The notes: generated from the sequence alone by a model not told the origin. DNA of 64,000 bases from Latrodectus hesperus (GCA_037975125.1 CM075850.1:129432181-129496180), one strand, 5' to 3'. Counted from the stretch's first letter, positions 39,314 through 56,391 are shown. Translations and numbers: made by a program.

Positions 39314-42300
39314 TACACAGAGGTCGCAGTGACTTTGTTGGCTAGGGAGTCATTTTCATAATTGGAAGGTAGTGAATTGAAATCCTGGTTGAACAGAAAA
39401 TCTATCGTGTTCACGAAATTCGGATGGGTGTACGCTTAATATGTCGTACTCGCAATGTTCTCCAAGTGAACTGATAATTCTATTCTGTAGTATTGGGGTT
39501 CTTTTCTGCTGAATCTCTGCTTCTAAGAAAACTTCCATCTGGCACTTTGCTTTACCAAATAGATAGAACTATTTGGTAAAGGGTAAAGTTGTGTTAGTGT
39601 AGGTTAGGTGCAGGAAAGTATGCTGGTGTAACAACTTTTATTTGTACTAGAATACATTTTCAAACATTTGACGCTTTGCTTTAATGATTAATTCTATATT
39701 TATTACATGGATTTCTTCATTTTCAATATTCGTAGAGAATATAAATTTTATTTAAAATTTTTGGAAACAATTTTTTTGCCACATAGTACTTAGTGAATCT
39801 TAATTTGCCATGTTTTTAGTAGTATGAGGGAATCATGTCATTTAGAACTTATGAATCTTTACTTGAAAACAGCTATTAAATTGCATTTCATTCTCTGCTT
39901 ACTCTACTTGAGAAAAGATCGAAAGGAACCAGTATTATATGTTTACCATTGGATAAAAACAAACTTTGCTGTAAGCTTTTTCATTTTTAAATTACCTTTT
40001 TAACGTGTAATCCTCAAATTGGAATGAATTCTGCAAGAAGATATTGCAAGAGCTGAAAATGAATCAGCAGTTTAATATTATAAAATATTTTAAAAACACC
40101 AGTTTTAGGAATGCAATGTCAATCAAACCTACAAATATTGTTCACAATTTCTTACTACAAAGTATTCCAAGTATATATATTGAGATATTTTTAGTTAAAA
40201 CATTCACCCAATAATTCTTTAACGGCAATTACGTCAAAATTCAATTACTGAAATTTGACTCATGCCAGGGTAAACCAATTAATTCCTACAATCAGTAATT
40301 TTACACACACACAATTAAAAACATTTTCCTTGGCAGACATTACTTTACATAGTTTTCAAACTGCTTTTAGAGATAAATTAAATTCGTGTTCTGTACATTT
40401 TGAGCAGTAGTCAGATGTTTAAGAAACTGTACCTACAAAAGATAATAAATGATTAAGTAATCCATGTTCATTTTAGGTAAATAGAAATTTAATATTTTTC
40501 CCTATAAAAGTTGTGCTTAAAAATAATTTTTCAGTTTTTGAGGCTTTTATTAAATTGCTTATAAAATTGCAATGTAATTACCACAAAAAAGTTTAGCAAC
40601 ATGTCATTGAAAAACATGCAGTAAAATAGCACGATTTGATACAAAAATGAGTCAGAAACAGCTTTCTCTTAAGTTACTATAGCTATACGCTATATATATT
40701 TAACTACGCGTTTATAAAAAAACTGCAGTGTTTGTAAGAAAACATGAGTATGATGATGAATAATGCAGCAAATATTTGTCACAGGATGGTTTACACATTA
40801 AAAATGATTAAAGGCTTTTATCTCCTTCATTAAATGTGTATTTACATAAGTCTTTTTCCTCGAATCAATCGAAATCTAAAACACATGCAGACAATAAACA
40901 TAGAGGTCGCTACAGTGTTTATATTTCTTAGTATTAACTATTAAATCCACATGAAACGTATTTTAATAAAGTGCTTTAAAAATTTCGACGAAATAATAAT
41001 TGATTCTTGAATGGTCCATTTATCTTTAAAGAGTATCTATAAAAAAACATGTTAGGTGTTTTAACTTTCCTAAAATTTTGATTTCGTTTGTCGATTTTGA
41101 TGAAATTTTACTTTTAAAACGATATGAAATGCAAAAACTGTTTCATTAAAATGAGTAATATATTTCAAAATATACATAAAACTTTAAAATTAGCTTCTCA
41201 ACATCCGCAAATGAGAAAAATATTATTACTTGCAATATAATGGGCTTAAATAATCTTATAATTAAGAATAAATTAAAGAGATTAAACATGTGCTAATTTA
41301 GAAAGATATTTTTTTAATGTTTTCTTCCTCTTAATCTTTAAACAAATAAGCTCATTAATGGTGCTATATTTTACAAATTTCCTCAAATTCTCTAAAATTC
41401 ATCTATTTTCATCTGAATATTATACAATTTGAGATGAATACGTTTCATGTAAATACTCAGTGTTTCGAAAATTAATAGACTCGCATAAAAAGTGCGTTTT
41501 TTAAAAATTATCTCAGGCAAATTTATTTGAAATAAAATTCAAAAAGTAAATACAGCTTAAGTAAAAATAATCTGCTTCACTTTAACTATGTTTTTTTAAG
41601 AATTGTTTTTTATTTTTTATAATCTGTGGCAACACTACGCATTGCAAATTTTCATAAAATTTTTAAATCAAATGAATAACAAAAAAATTTGGCATAAATT
41701 TGGTTGATTCAAGTTTTTAAATCAACCTAGAGAAATTAAATACTTGGATTAAATAAAAAAAATTAATTCTTTATAAAAAGTGATTTATGAAGAAGTTGTG
41801 ACAAAAAATTACAATAGTGTTTCGACAACAAAAACTTACAACAATGTTTGGTTAAAAAAATTCTTCCTTGCTATATTATTGTTTTTACTAGAAAATATCC
41901 TTTAATCCTTTTGTTTATTTAAATAAATTTACGAATAAGCCACTTTATTCAACATATTTCTAAAACTATTTTTTTATAAATATGTTGAGTAAAGTGGCCA
42001 ACTTTTCAATAAAAGGGAGAAGATAATCACATACTGCTTAAAAGACTACTTTGTCTTCAGAAACGAAACTTATGATTGAAAAACATATACATAAGAATAT
42101 TGCACTCAATGGAATCGGTTGAATGAATGAAACTAATGTCAAATTATATTTTTAATTATGATCTAATGAATTAGTGCTAGAAAGGTATGATACATTTTCA
42201 AGCAGTTACCTGTTGATTTCTATTGTGAACAAGACCACTAAATTGTATTTAATATTCTTTCAAGTGAATTTTAACAGATGTTTAAATTTAAATGAATACA

Positions 42301-44981
42301 AAAAGACAAATTTACTTTTATCTTTTTGTATTCATTTTAAATTGAAACAGTGTATGGCAATGATAGTTCGAATGATGGGGAAAGGAGAAAGAACTTGACT
42401 GTGTGACAAAAAATATGCTTTTAATAAATTTAAAAAGAATTAAAAGGTTTGAGTGTTATATGAGGTAATTATGTGGGTTCTGCAAAAATCATTAAAGAAT
42501 TGATCTAGTTAATTCTTAAAATAATTAGATTCATTAAATCGGGAAACAACAAACAAGTTCAGAAAGATGTATAGAAATATTTTAACTGTTATCCCATTTT
42601 TATTTTAAATACGATTTTCTAGGTAAATGATTTTTTCTTCCAAGAATAGTTAACTGTTAAAAGGAAAGCTGCAATTCAATCTATTTATCTTGATTTTTTA
42701 TCGTCTCAGTCATCAAAATTCTATTATTTAAATTTTAAGTCATTACATTTGCATGTTATAACAGATTAATAAAATATGATGCTGGTATCACGTTTGTAGA
42801 TAACATGACCACCGTTGACTTATACGTGACTGATATGTTTGCTTATGAAGCTTATAACATTTTCACTTCCAATAAGCGGCTTACATTCCACTCGCATATC
42901 TAGCATACTACATATGATCTCAATTTAAATATGCGTTTAAAAATGTCTATTTGAATAAATACGTAAGTAAATATTCCATGGAATATTTTTAACAATCGGT
43001 TAATAGAAAATGGCATTTTAAATATTTATTTTCTTTTGAATAAATTAGAGTAATATACACAGAAATAAAATTTTAATCGAAATTATTTAATTCTAATTTA
43101 AATAATTTAGAGTGAAATCTAAATCATTTAATAATTAAAATGATATTACTCAGATTTAGTTAATGCAGACAATAATTTGTTGAACTAGTATCTAAAATTT
43201 TTAAGTTAAGTAGAAAGATGTTTTACCACAGCTGACAAAAAAATTTTCTAGTAAATATTGCTTTCTCTAAAAGCTTTACGAAATGAGATCCCAATTACAA
43301 ATTTTTTAGTGTACTATAATCTCAAAATTAATTAAGAATAAACAATATTTTTACATAAATGAATTTTAAAATTTCCTTAAATTAAAAAAGATTATATTAA
43401 AAATTTATATTTTATTTGTTCCTTTTAGTTTCCTTTACAAAAAAAAATTGTATAAAAGTTAAGACTCATGAGATTCTATGAATCTTCTTTTAAGATTTAT
43501 TTCAAATTTATATAATTGTTTCATTTTTGTGTGGAAAACTATATCTAAAGTGCCATTATATTATCAAGTACATAGCTTTATGAAAACTACTTTATGACTC
43601 TCATTTTTTTCCCATTTTCTTTGCCAATTTTTCGAAAAATATGTAGCGTGCTTTCTCTTTTTTGTATAGTTCAGGTCACATTACACGAAAATATGTAATG
43701 ACTATCTTAATTCAATATTTTTATACAGTTCTTGCTTATTTGTAAGATTTCTGGAGTAGCTGCCATGTGATTCTTTTGGTGAAATTTCAGATGGGTCTAA
43801 AAAAGTTTCGCCAACTTATGCAATCCTTTGTAATAAATGCCAACTGATTTTGAAAAGTGAATAATATAAAAATAAATAAGTTTATATGTTGAATAATAAT
43901 ACAAATACAATAATATGACACATTAAGATTTACAACTATAAGAAACTAGTGTAAAAAATTATGTATCTTGTATCTAATAAATATATTGACTCCCTTCAAC
44001 AGAAGATATTAAAACCCAAATAAAGAAACTTCTTGAATTTAATCATTTGAATATTAATAAATATTATATAAAGATTTAAAACTACAAGAAAAGAATAAAA
44101 ATTGGAAATGTTATCTGAAATAAAATATAAAAAAAGTGTATTTTGCAGTAATATGACGAGGGCTGCCAAAATAGTATTTAATGTAACATTAATCATGTAA
44201 CAGTTAGGAGCTCGGGTTCTTAGGATAATGAGACAATGACAGAGAAAAAGTTCTAAAAAAACGTGCCTTTATACCTATATTCCGCCAAACACGCCAAAAC
44301 TGAAAGGGCTTGTGTGACAAGTGAATTGATTTTTCTTAAGGTTATTGGTTTTCAGATATTTTTATGTAAATAATTTAATAAAGAATTCGCTTAAATTTAA
44401 AATGAGTTCTTACTTATGATGTATTATTAAAAAACTGAAGAAATATTTAATTTTCCTGTTTTATCTAAGTATTTATTTTACCTTAGTTGCCATAATTTTT
44501 TTATTACCTGGTTATAATTTTCTTATCCGGTTTGGGAATAATTTGAGTGTGAGGATTAACTCATTAAATTTCAGTCAGATTTTATTAACTGCTTTTACAG
44601 ATTCAGTAATTCTAACTTCAAGAAACTTTAAGTACACAGTAATAAACAAGTATACTATTATCATTGAATTTCAGTTATTTTAAAATTATTTTCATTCTAT
44701 TAAATAAAACTTTCTACAAGTTCATTCTTACGACAAATTTTAGAAATTTTTTACTTCAAATAAATTATTAGAAAAATTGTTAAATCAAATTAAAATTTTA
44801 TTTGGCATGTTTTGAATTTTATTTGGCTTGATTTTGTCTCGCACGCCAATAAAAGTACTGAGTGAATTTATAATACTTTCATATACTGGCTTGCTCTTTA
44901 TTTTAATTTAAACTTTTATGCGACAAATTCTCGATGAAATTATTTTTGGTCCTTAATATACTTACTTTTCTCTTCCTTTAG
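39314..44981. other. Intron 2, 3' part, AT-rich with several hairpins
   Basis: Inverted repeats seen: 39550-39581, with 13-bp perfect arms (CTTTACCAAATAG); 41939-41998, with 21-bp arms and one mismatch (left GCCACTTTATTCAACATATT); and 42284-42343, with about 23-bp arms and one or two mismatches around GAATACAAAAAGA. No exon candidate was found. The stretch ends with the acceptor TACTTTTCTCTTCCTTTAG before exon 3. Confidence 0.6.
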
Positions 44982-45046
44982 AGAAAACCTTTGTGAACGT
45001 GACCGTCCTTTTGTTGACCCTTTCCTCCCCAGATGAATCTAGTTTA
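44982..45046 (+). CDS. Cys-loop channel subunit, exon 3
   Basis: This 65-nt exon encodes residues 53-74: EKTFVNVTVLLLTLSSPDES, then SL. The VNVTVLLLTLSSPDE pattern fits the conserved early beta strand of the extracellular domain (V-V-V-I-SISS-DE in relatives). An Asn-Val-Thr sequon at the strand is a possible N-glycosylation site. The acceptor TTTAG at 44981 is preferred: a second AG two bases on would give a frame ending in TGA. The donor GTAAGT at 45047 is phase 0, and exon 4 opens in phase 0. Confidence 0.88.
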
Positions 45047-45283
45047 GTAAGTATCTTTGTTTTTCATGTGCCTCTTCATAGAATCCTTTTATGTGTGGCA
45101 TGCTTTTTCGTTTCTTTATTTTCTTATTCGAATTAGAGTCATTTACAATAAGTGTTTTCTATCATTTTCTCATAAGTACACTTCTTACGCTGAATATTCT
45201 TGCATATTATTACACTGAATATTATAGAAAGACATAAATGCTGTAAAATTGCTTACAAACAAGTAGTCGTACGATTTGATTTA
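45047..45283. other. Intron 3, 5' end
   Basis: AT-rich, nothing recognised. Confidence 0.55.
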
Positions 45284-45525
45284 GTGTGCCATATAATCCA
45301 GCATGCCAAATTCTGAAAATTTTTGGCGACGAAGAAATGTTGCCAAGAGGGTGTATTGTGACGTCTCACTGTGACGTAAATAGTAAGGTTGCCAAAATAG
45401 AATTATCTTCATAATTATTATAACTCTCTATGACGTAATAAAACCCTTGTTCCTAGATAGACAAGAAAATCTGCCAAAATAATCAGCAGACTCAGTATTT
45501 GGCATGCTGGATTATACGGCATCTG
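45284..45525. mobile_element. MITE, compact member (copy 3 of 3)
   Basis: The left end contains ATATAATCCAGCATGCCAAA and the reverse-complemented right end GTATAATCCAGCATGCCAAA. Inside are TTTTTGGCGACGAAGAAATG, TTGCCAAGAGGGTGTATTG, AAGGTTGCCAAAATAGAATT and CTCTATGACGTAATAAAA, shared with copies 1 and 2. It lacks the internal doubling of copy 2. At about 242 bp it is probably closest to the basic unit. Confidence 0.85.
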
Positions 45526-49494
<3,969 letters not shown>

Positions 49495-49520
49495 ATATAT
49501 ATATATATATATATATATAT

Positions 49521-49611
<91 letters not shown>

Positions 49612-49623
49612 CATACATACATA
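49495..49623. repeat. (AT)n-(ACAT)n microsatellite
   Basis: AT run of about 113 bp with one AGAT interruption near 49520, grading into ACATACATACAT. It borders the left side of the element with long inverted repeats. Confidence 0.97.
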
Positions 49624-49631
49624 TGCACAGA

Positions 49632-50397
49632 GAATGAAATTTTTTAGGTTACAGTGTTTGGAGCGCCCTGTAGCGCGATCTAGTAGCCGAAATGGCACCA
49701 AACTTGGTATTTAGACTAATCAAAAAACTGGAACAAGTATTTCGTGAAAAAATTTTAGTTCAAAAAATCGCCGCTAGGGAATTTTGTGGAGTTTTTTAAT
49801 GCATAAAATGAGAGAAAACAAAAATTCTAACTCATACAATCGTACTGTTAAATTATTAATGTTTATTTACTACATTAACTTCCTCGGTGAGGATATAGAC
49901 CACACTCAATGTGAGCACCGTTCTCAGAAATAACACCGTGCATTCTGTGCACAACTTTCCAGCCATGCGTATCATATCAAGAGGAGTATTCTGCACTGTC
50001 TTTGTTATGTTGTCCTTTATAATAGACAAATTTGATACTCCACCAACATAAACGCACGTTCGGGTAACGTGAGAGGCATGGCCACTGGAGCTCGTTTACT
50101 TCAGCTGAGATTGTTTGTCGGGGTTCTCTACTACTTAGTTTTATAGCCCATGTTATTGGCACTGTCACCGCACAACACTTGCATTTTTCTTTACCCGTGT
50201 TTTATGCTAATTCTCCTTATTGTAAGCTACAACAGCGCCACGTAATGTCTTAGCGGCGACTTTTGTAACTAAAATGTTTTTACGAAATCCTTTTTTTATA
50301 TTTTTATAAGTTTAAATACCAAGTTTAGTGTCATTTTGGCTATATTAGATCGCGCTACAAGACGCTTCAAACACTGTCACTTTAAAAAAGATCACCC
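49632..50397 (-). mobile_element. DNA transposon relic with ~130-bp terminal inverted repeats
   Basis: The left arm (about 49648-49780) shows ACAGTGTTTGGAGCGCC, TGTAGCGCGATCTA, AAACTTGGTATTTA and ATCGCCGCTA. The right arm (about 50255-50390) reverse complements to ACAGTGTTTGAAGCGTC, TGTAGCGCGATCTA, AAACTTGGTATTTA and GTCGCCGCTA. Between them the minus strand keeps protein-like text: VTVPITWAIKLSSREP, then stop-YDTHGWKVVHRMHGVISENG, then AHIECGLYPHRGS. The ENGAHIE type of ending occurs in DDE transposases of the IS630/Tc1-like group, from memory. The frame is broken, so this is a dead or non-autonomous copy. Confidence 0.72.
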
Positions 50398-50399
50398 TT

Positions 50400-50402
<3 letters not shown>

Positions 50403-50464
<62 letters not shown>
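50403..50464. repeat. (AT)n microsatellite, ~62 bp
   Basis: Pure AT run on the right flank of the inverted-repeat element. Confidence 0.97.
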
Positions 50465-50466
<2 letters not shown>

Positions 50467-53430
50467 CGATTCTTTGCTGATATTTTTAAGTTAAAGTGTT
50501 TTAGATATTTTAAATAGTAGAAAAAGAAAAGCTATGTACTGCCATTTATTTTTATTTCAACTATCTTTCATCATAAAACATAACCTATGACATTCGCACA
50601 TTTGAACATTAGGCGTGAAAGGATGGAGGTTTTTGTATGATGAAAACAGTCGAAAGAATAATTCATGAAAAGGTTCTAAAATTGGATTTGCAAAAGAAAA
50701 GCCATAAATTGATTGGAGTTTTTTATTATTGAACGAGAATTTCATCTTATTTTCTCTCCCTCAGATGCTACTACTGTACACGAAATTCTTTTATGTTAAT
50801 CAATTTTATAAATTAAATATAAATTTTCTTTACGAGAAATGTATCTTATTCAATGTATCTAAATTGAAGGTGCGAGGAATGATGCATATGCACGTATGTA
50901 TGTAGGCTGTATGTGACATCCACGTACTAAGAATATATTAAGCGTCATTTTACTTTTTATGTATTCTTATTAATTTACATTTACTTTTGTCACAATTTCT
51001 TAAAATGTAACAATTTTTTTTAAAATAAAATTAGTGAATTATGTTATAAGGATTTACACTGGGATAAATTAATTAAAACGGAGACTGTACGTTCTTGTGT
51101 GTGTGTGTGCAATAATTATTTGGTACAAAGTATAAATACTGGTATGTGTAAAGAAAGGTGTTATTTATTTAACCATAAGAAGCTTTTGCATAGAAAATTA
51201 TAATTATAAATATTTTGATGACATTTAACTTAATGAATAAGTTAATGATTTTTAAACTTATAGGATTAAAACCATGCAAACTTTAATGTTATTAATACTA
51301 CGTAAAAAGTCACCATTTCATATTCATCACAGTGTTTTCTTGTATAACTTTAAAACATTGATTTTTCTATAAAATTATATTAATGATGAAATTCTTTATT
51401 TATATATTTATTCTGATACTGATGAAAACATAGCAGTTCCAAAACATTATGTTAAATACATTTGCATTCCTGTAATTTTGTTCAGAAAAAAACGTGGTAT
51501 GCTTTTTTTAAAAAAAATTGTTACTTATATAAATAAGATTTGATTGTTTGACTAAATGTTACAGACAATATACGAGTATATTTTTAAAAAATTGCTATTA
51601 TTTCAAAATTTGTTAAATATTTCTTAAAAATAAGTTTAAGTGGAATAAAGATTTTTTTTCAAAAATACATATGTTTTAATTTATTTTTTACTATAATAGA
51701 AATTCTTTTTAATTACTGCAGAAAAAAGTTAAATTTATTTGTTGCTTTACTTTGCATACAAGAGCTAATTCACCCAATAACCACACTAAAAAATGGTCTG
51801 CAAACCACTGCAGACGACTATACCTGAACTAGTTCGGCAATCTCTAGAAGGAGAAAAAGTAAACGTTGTATGTTCATACGTTCAAACGAGCGTTCACATG
51901 TTCATATCTATGTTGATACCATCGATGAAACTAAGTATTTAAAATTTCAGATCAAAGAAAAATAATTTATTGAAGAAAAATTCTGAAATGAAATGCTGCT
52001 TCCCAATCCTTTTTCCATCGGGTTTTTTTTTTTTTTTTTTTTAAATATAAATTCAGGGGGCAATGCATCCTATAAGGGTACCACATAAAATTGATAGAAA
52101 AATCCAATGAATCCTTGATTATAAACAACATAAATAATTCTTTAAGTACGCAAAGAATTCAGGATGTCCAACTTATGCTACAGGTGATGTCATGCTCTGA
52201 AAAATTCTCTTATTATCTAATTCAGTTTAGCGAAATCTTTATTTAAGCATCGAAGATTCATCTTTAGTTTTTATGGAGACATGAATGCCTATTAATATTC
52301 TCAGGTTTTTCTCAACACAAATGGTGCAAGCAGATTTATTTGATAAATCGAACTTGTAGAATGTCTCAAGGTGTACAACTTTTGACTGCTTAGCTAAACT
52401 TCAATCTGGAGAAGGGCCTGTCATAGAAGTGTCTCATTGTGTCGCAAATTATCCTTGGATATCAAAGAAGAATGTTTTGCTGGAAAATGGCTCTTGAGAC
52501 CAATGCCATGTAAAAGAAAACATAAAAAAACTATCTGATGTTCATTTTACATAGAGATATGAATCTTTATTCAATAGACAAGAAAAACGATCGAAAGTGA
52601 AAATAAATTTCTCCATACTAATACCTATACAGATGAAGTACTGTGTTACACCACGGGAAAAACGTTGCCTGACAGATAATGCCTAAGGATTGAATTCAAT
52701 TTTTTTCACGTAAACTCCAAACACAAGCCATACTTCTCATCAAAAGTTAGACAGAACATTTTGACAAAACATAACTGCTCACAGCTATGAATCCAGATAT
52801 TCAGTTTAAATTATTGATACCAGTCATATTCGGTCATGATTTCAATATTGACTTCATAGGTCGAGATTTTCTGCTATTTTTGCTTTGCTATAGGTATATG
52901 TAGTCCATTTCTCTTAATTTTCAATCATTCCTTATAATGATTGTAAAGGAATTATAGGGCGATAAAGTTGCTCTAATGGCGCAGCTCTCAACTGCTGTTT
53001 TTCTAACAAGACTGCTTGACCTATTTGTTTTCGGAAATGATGTCATCTGAGGAAAGGTGAAATTTCTCCGTGACTAGTGGTCACAGAATTGTACCTTAAT
53101 TTAGAATTTAAAATACTTTCTAGGATTCAATGTTGGATGTCTCATTGTTTGATTTATTTCCATCAATTATAGTCAAGAAATTTATAAGATTTAAATAATC
53201 TCCATATGTCAGTTAACAATATGTTTTTGCCTCGCACATTTGCAACAAAGTTGAGTAACAAGATTCTAAAACTATCATTTAAATTTTAAATTTTTCTTTT
53301 GTAATCTGAAATGTTTATCATATACTCCTTTAATATTACAAACATTCATTTGAATTTAAATTCAATTCTTAAAACTACTCATTATTACTGTAATAGTAAT
53401 GCTGAGCAGGTTGAGATTAATCTAAATCCT
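50465..53430. other. Intron 3; 52140-53100 more complex, unclassified
   Basis: The first part is AT-rich with a short (GT)n near 51098 and a T20 run near 52023. From about 52140 to 53100 the sequence is less biased and text-like, but stops interrupt all frames and I recognise no motif. It is probably an old transposon. No exon candidate. Confidence 0.45.
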
Positions 53431-53443
53431 ACTTTGATTTTAT

Positions 53444-53741
53444 AAGCCGCCCAACTTGCCTGACTGCGGATAAGGAGGTCCTGGGTTCGAATCCCAGTTC
53501 GGGCATGGGTGTACTTTCTCTCTCTATCTATCCTGTCTTTGTCCTTTTTTTGTATGAATGAGGTGTGAATGGTTGTCTACCCTATAAACGGGTTCCTATG
53601 GCATGTGTGTAGAGCAAAGTCGTACTTTCACCTTCATGGTGCTCTGATTAAAACGAAAGACGCTCCCAATTGACTTAAATTCGCATAGCCAAGGCATAGC
53701 GAGCTTGGCTTGTCCAAGTGTCATTAGTAACAACAACAACA
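53444..53741 (+). mobile_element. Chimeric SINE: family A head and body joined to family B tail
   Basis: The first ~165 bp are family A (GCCTGACTGCGGATAAGG, B box GGGTTCGAATCCCAG, then CCTATAAACGGG and GGCATGTGTGTA). At about 53611 it switches to family B (AGAGCAAAGTCGTACTTTC, GCGAGCTTGGCTTGTCC) and ends in (AAC)n. The 13-bp sequence ACTTTGATTTTAT occurs at 53431-53443 and again at 53742-53754. The whole chimera is therefore bounded by one target-site duplication and inserted as one unit. Confidence 0.88.
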
Positions 53742-53754
53742 ACTTTGATTTTAT

Positions 53755-55268
53755 GATTAATCTAATTGATAAATGCTTCCAGAGCAAGTAGCAATTTTTG
53801 TAATTAAATTAAGTTTTCTGGTCATGTACATAAGAGAGAAACTTTTCATATTATAAGACTGTATCAATTTGTTTTCCATAATAAAAGTAAAGTTAAAAAT
53901 TTAGAAATATTATAATATGTATCAAAGTTAAAATCAATTTATTTAATTTTAGAGTTTTATTTTATATACTTTAATGTAAATTATAAAATTAAGATAAATA
54001 AATTTCTTTGTTTTATAAAATTTGTGGAGTTAGTCAAAATGTTGGATTATAATTAATTAATGGAGTTAGTAAATCGCAGATTTCCATGCATTAGTTTAAA
54101 GCGAATTAGTTCTTAAAATAAAGTTTTAGAATATCTCTCATGCTAAATGTAATATGGCATTCTGCCATTTTGCTTTCTCAAGTGACCCCAAAACACTTTG
54201 CCTGTAAAATGTTCATTTTAGCTGAAAACGTTTCTTTGACAATAAAAGGAGATTTGAAGGATGCTGTAAAAGTTTCTTTTTAAGATCCTTTATGTTGGAA
54301 CAACTTTTTACTTTCCTTTTCAACTGAAACAGATTTTTTGGATGCAAGAAATAAATTAAATTCTGGGTTAGATTAAAATGTATTTTCGAATATATATCGC
54401 GAGACAGTATATTCATGCTCATAAAATGAAGCATCCAAATAGATTTATAAAATATTCTTCAGTATCTTGGGCTCTGTTACCGATGCCTAGCGTAGAGTAT
54501 TCCAGCTAAGCCATACATTTAAGCTTTTTAATATAAGAAAAACGACCGTATGAATTAAATTTTAAATAATTCTCGTGAATTTTTAGCAATTTATGAATTC
54601 AGTTTACATAAACATGGGATATCTTTGTCAACACTTGTGAGACACAAATGCATAAAACATTAATCATCGTATTGTAAGTGCTCTTAAGAAACGTACTTGG
54701 CCGTTAAAGGTGTACCACTTAAAAACAAATTTTCTGATTTGGAATCTCTGCCAAATATAGATATTTCCCGGCAAACCATTCATATAATTTCGTTGATTTG
54801 AACACTAAGAATCATATGCAATTTAATGAGCAATTTGGGTACTGACAAATGTCAAAATAACACCAAAAAACACTACTCACAAGCATTCAGATTCTAATGG
54901 CGTTGCATGTATACACAAGAAATTTCTCTTCTGCGTTAAATGATATTTTTAATGTTATGCCTTCTATTTAATATCAGTTTTTACAAATTATGCATCCTTT
55001 TCTTTTAAAAAAAATAAGTAGCTCTTTTTTATATTTGTATTTATATAAAATTTCACATTGAAAATGTAGAAAATATATTTTTTAATACAACAATATGTAT
55101 TCATTTGACTTTTCGTAGTTGAAAAATATTTAAACAATTAACATTGTGTGCCAATATAGTGATAATTGCGCCAATATGGCATTAAAAACAAGTAGCATAT
55201 CTTTACGAAAATGTACCTCAAGAAATATTTTTATAAAGTAATTTTTGTTGCTGTTTCTGTTATTTTAG
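53755..55268. other. Intron 3, 3' part
   Basis: AT-rich, no gene. It ends in TTGCTGTTTCTGTTATTTTAG, a good acceptor, before exon 4. Confidence 0.6.
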
Positions 55269-55489
55269 AAATATGAAGTAGAATTTCTGTTACACCAAAA
55301 GTGGTATGATCCACGGCTGAGATTCGACGACGCTGGGAGACACCGCTACCTGAATGGCCTGTTGCATACAGAGGACATCTGGCTGCCGGACACCTATTTC
55401 ATCAAGCATGGCGAATTCAAATACCCCCTGATCCCCATACACATAGCGCTCAGGATCTATCCAAACGGCTCTGTGATATATTCTATGAG
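55269..55489 (+). CDS. Cys-loop channel subunit, exon 4 (ligand-binding core, WLPDTYF)
   Basis: This 221-nt exon encodes residues 75-148 of the extracellular domain. In order: KYEVEFLLHQKWYDPRLRF, with the conserved W-D-RL pattern after a beta strand; DDAGRHRYLNGLLHTEDIW; then the canonical W-x-PD core as WLPDTYF (Trp112, Pro114, Asp115), which forms loop A; and HGEFKYPLIPIHIALRIYP followed by NGSVIYSMR. The PNG-V-YS-R pattern is typical of anion-channel subunits. In this family the domain binds the transmitter or proton/metal ligand at subunit interfaces on the cell surface. The exon is GC-rich (about half) against AT-rich introns. Phase 0 in; the GTAGGA donor leaves AG, completed by A of exon 5 to Arg148. 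Confidence 0.96.
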
Positions 55490-56317
55490 GTAGGAATCCG
55501 TCTTCCGATGCTTTATGACTTCTGATGGTCTGTTATGATTTGATTATCACTGTTTGGTATTTCTTAATTCGAATCTATATATAAAACTAAGCAAATAACA
55601 ATGGAAATACAATAGTTGATAATATAGGACTGTGTGGGCATAAGAAATACTGTTGTAACTTAACTTTGTTGATTAAGCTTCTCTCCTTACAATCCGGTAG
55701 ATGAATGGTATGTTTGTTGATCTACAGTCATTTCTTGTATACATGAATCATTCCATTTGGGACCCACGTCTTACAGTGCCTTTGAATTACTGCAACATTC
55801 AATGAGAGATGAATCCATAAGCAGTTGAACAGAAGGATAAAATATTGGCAGTTCAATTATTAATGATGTGTGGTATGCATGCTATTCATAATGGAATATA
55901 ATTAGTGAATTCGCTGGTAACTGACAAAATATGCTGAAGCCGTATGTTACTATACTTTGTATTGAACCTTAGCCATAAAAAGTTATTGTTGCAGTGGCAT
56001 CAAGTGCAAGAGACCAGGGCATACGCGGCTAGTGTTTGACATGGTTTACACTCATGCGCAATTCTCGCGGAGATAGTAACAGAGGAGGCGTAAAGAAAAC
56101 ATAGAACATTTTATTGACATTGTCATTGATAAGCCATCAAGAAAATTATTACTCTGCATAATAACGTTTCACGATATATGGAGTATTTATCTTTGACGTT
56201 CAATAATTTCTACTTTTAGTATATAATGATACCTTGAGTGTGATAAAATGCACAGAAAGATTATATTTTATTACCTATTACAGTGCTTATGAAGGCAAAA
56301 TAATATTATATATATAA

Positions 56318-56322
<5 letters not shown>
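55490..56322. other. Intron 4, 5' part
   Basis: No second copy of exon 4 or alternative exon was seen. AT-rich to moderately mixed sequence. Confidence 0.55.

Positions 56323-56389
<67 letters not shown>
56323..56389. repeat. (TA)n microsatellite, ~67 bp
   Basis: Pure TA run in intron 4. Confidence 0.97.

Positions 56390-56391
<2 letters not shown>

Noticed and set aside
44982..45046. Alternative acceptor two bases downstream for exon 3
   Set aside because: It would put the exon in a frame with TGA before the donor, and would break the VNVTVLLLTLSS strand.
53596..53787. 63-codon minus frame with hydrophobic core
   Set aside because: Antisense of the SINE family B tail and its (AAC)n repeat, which reads as Leu runs.
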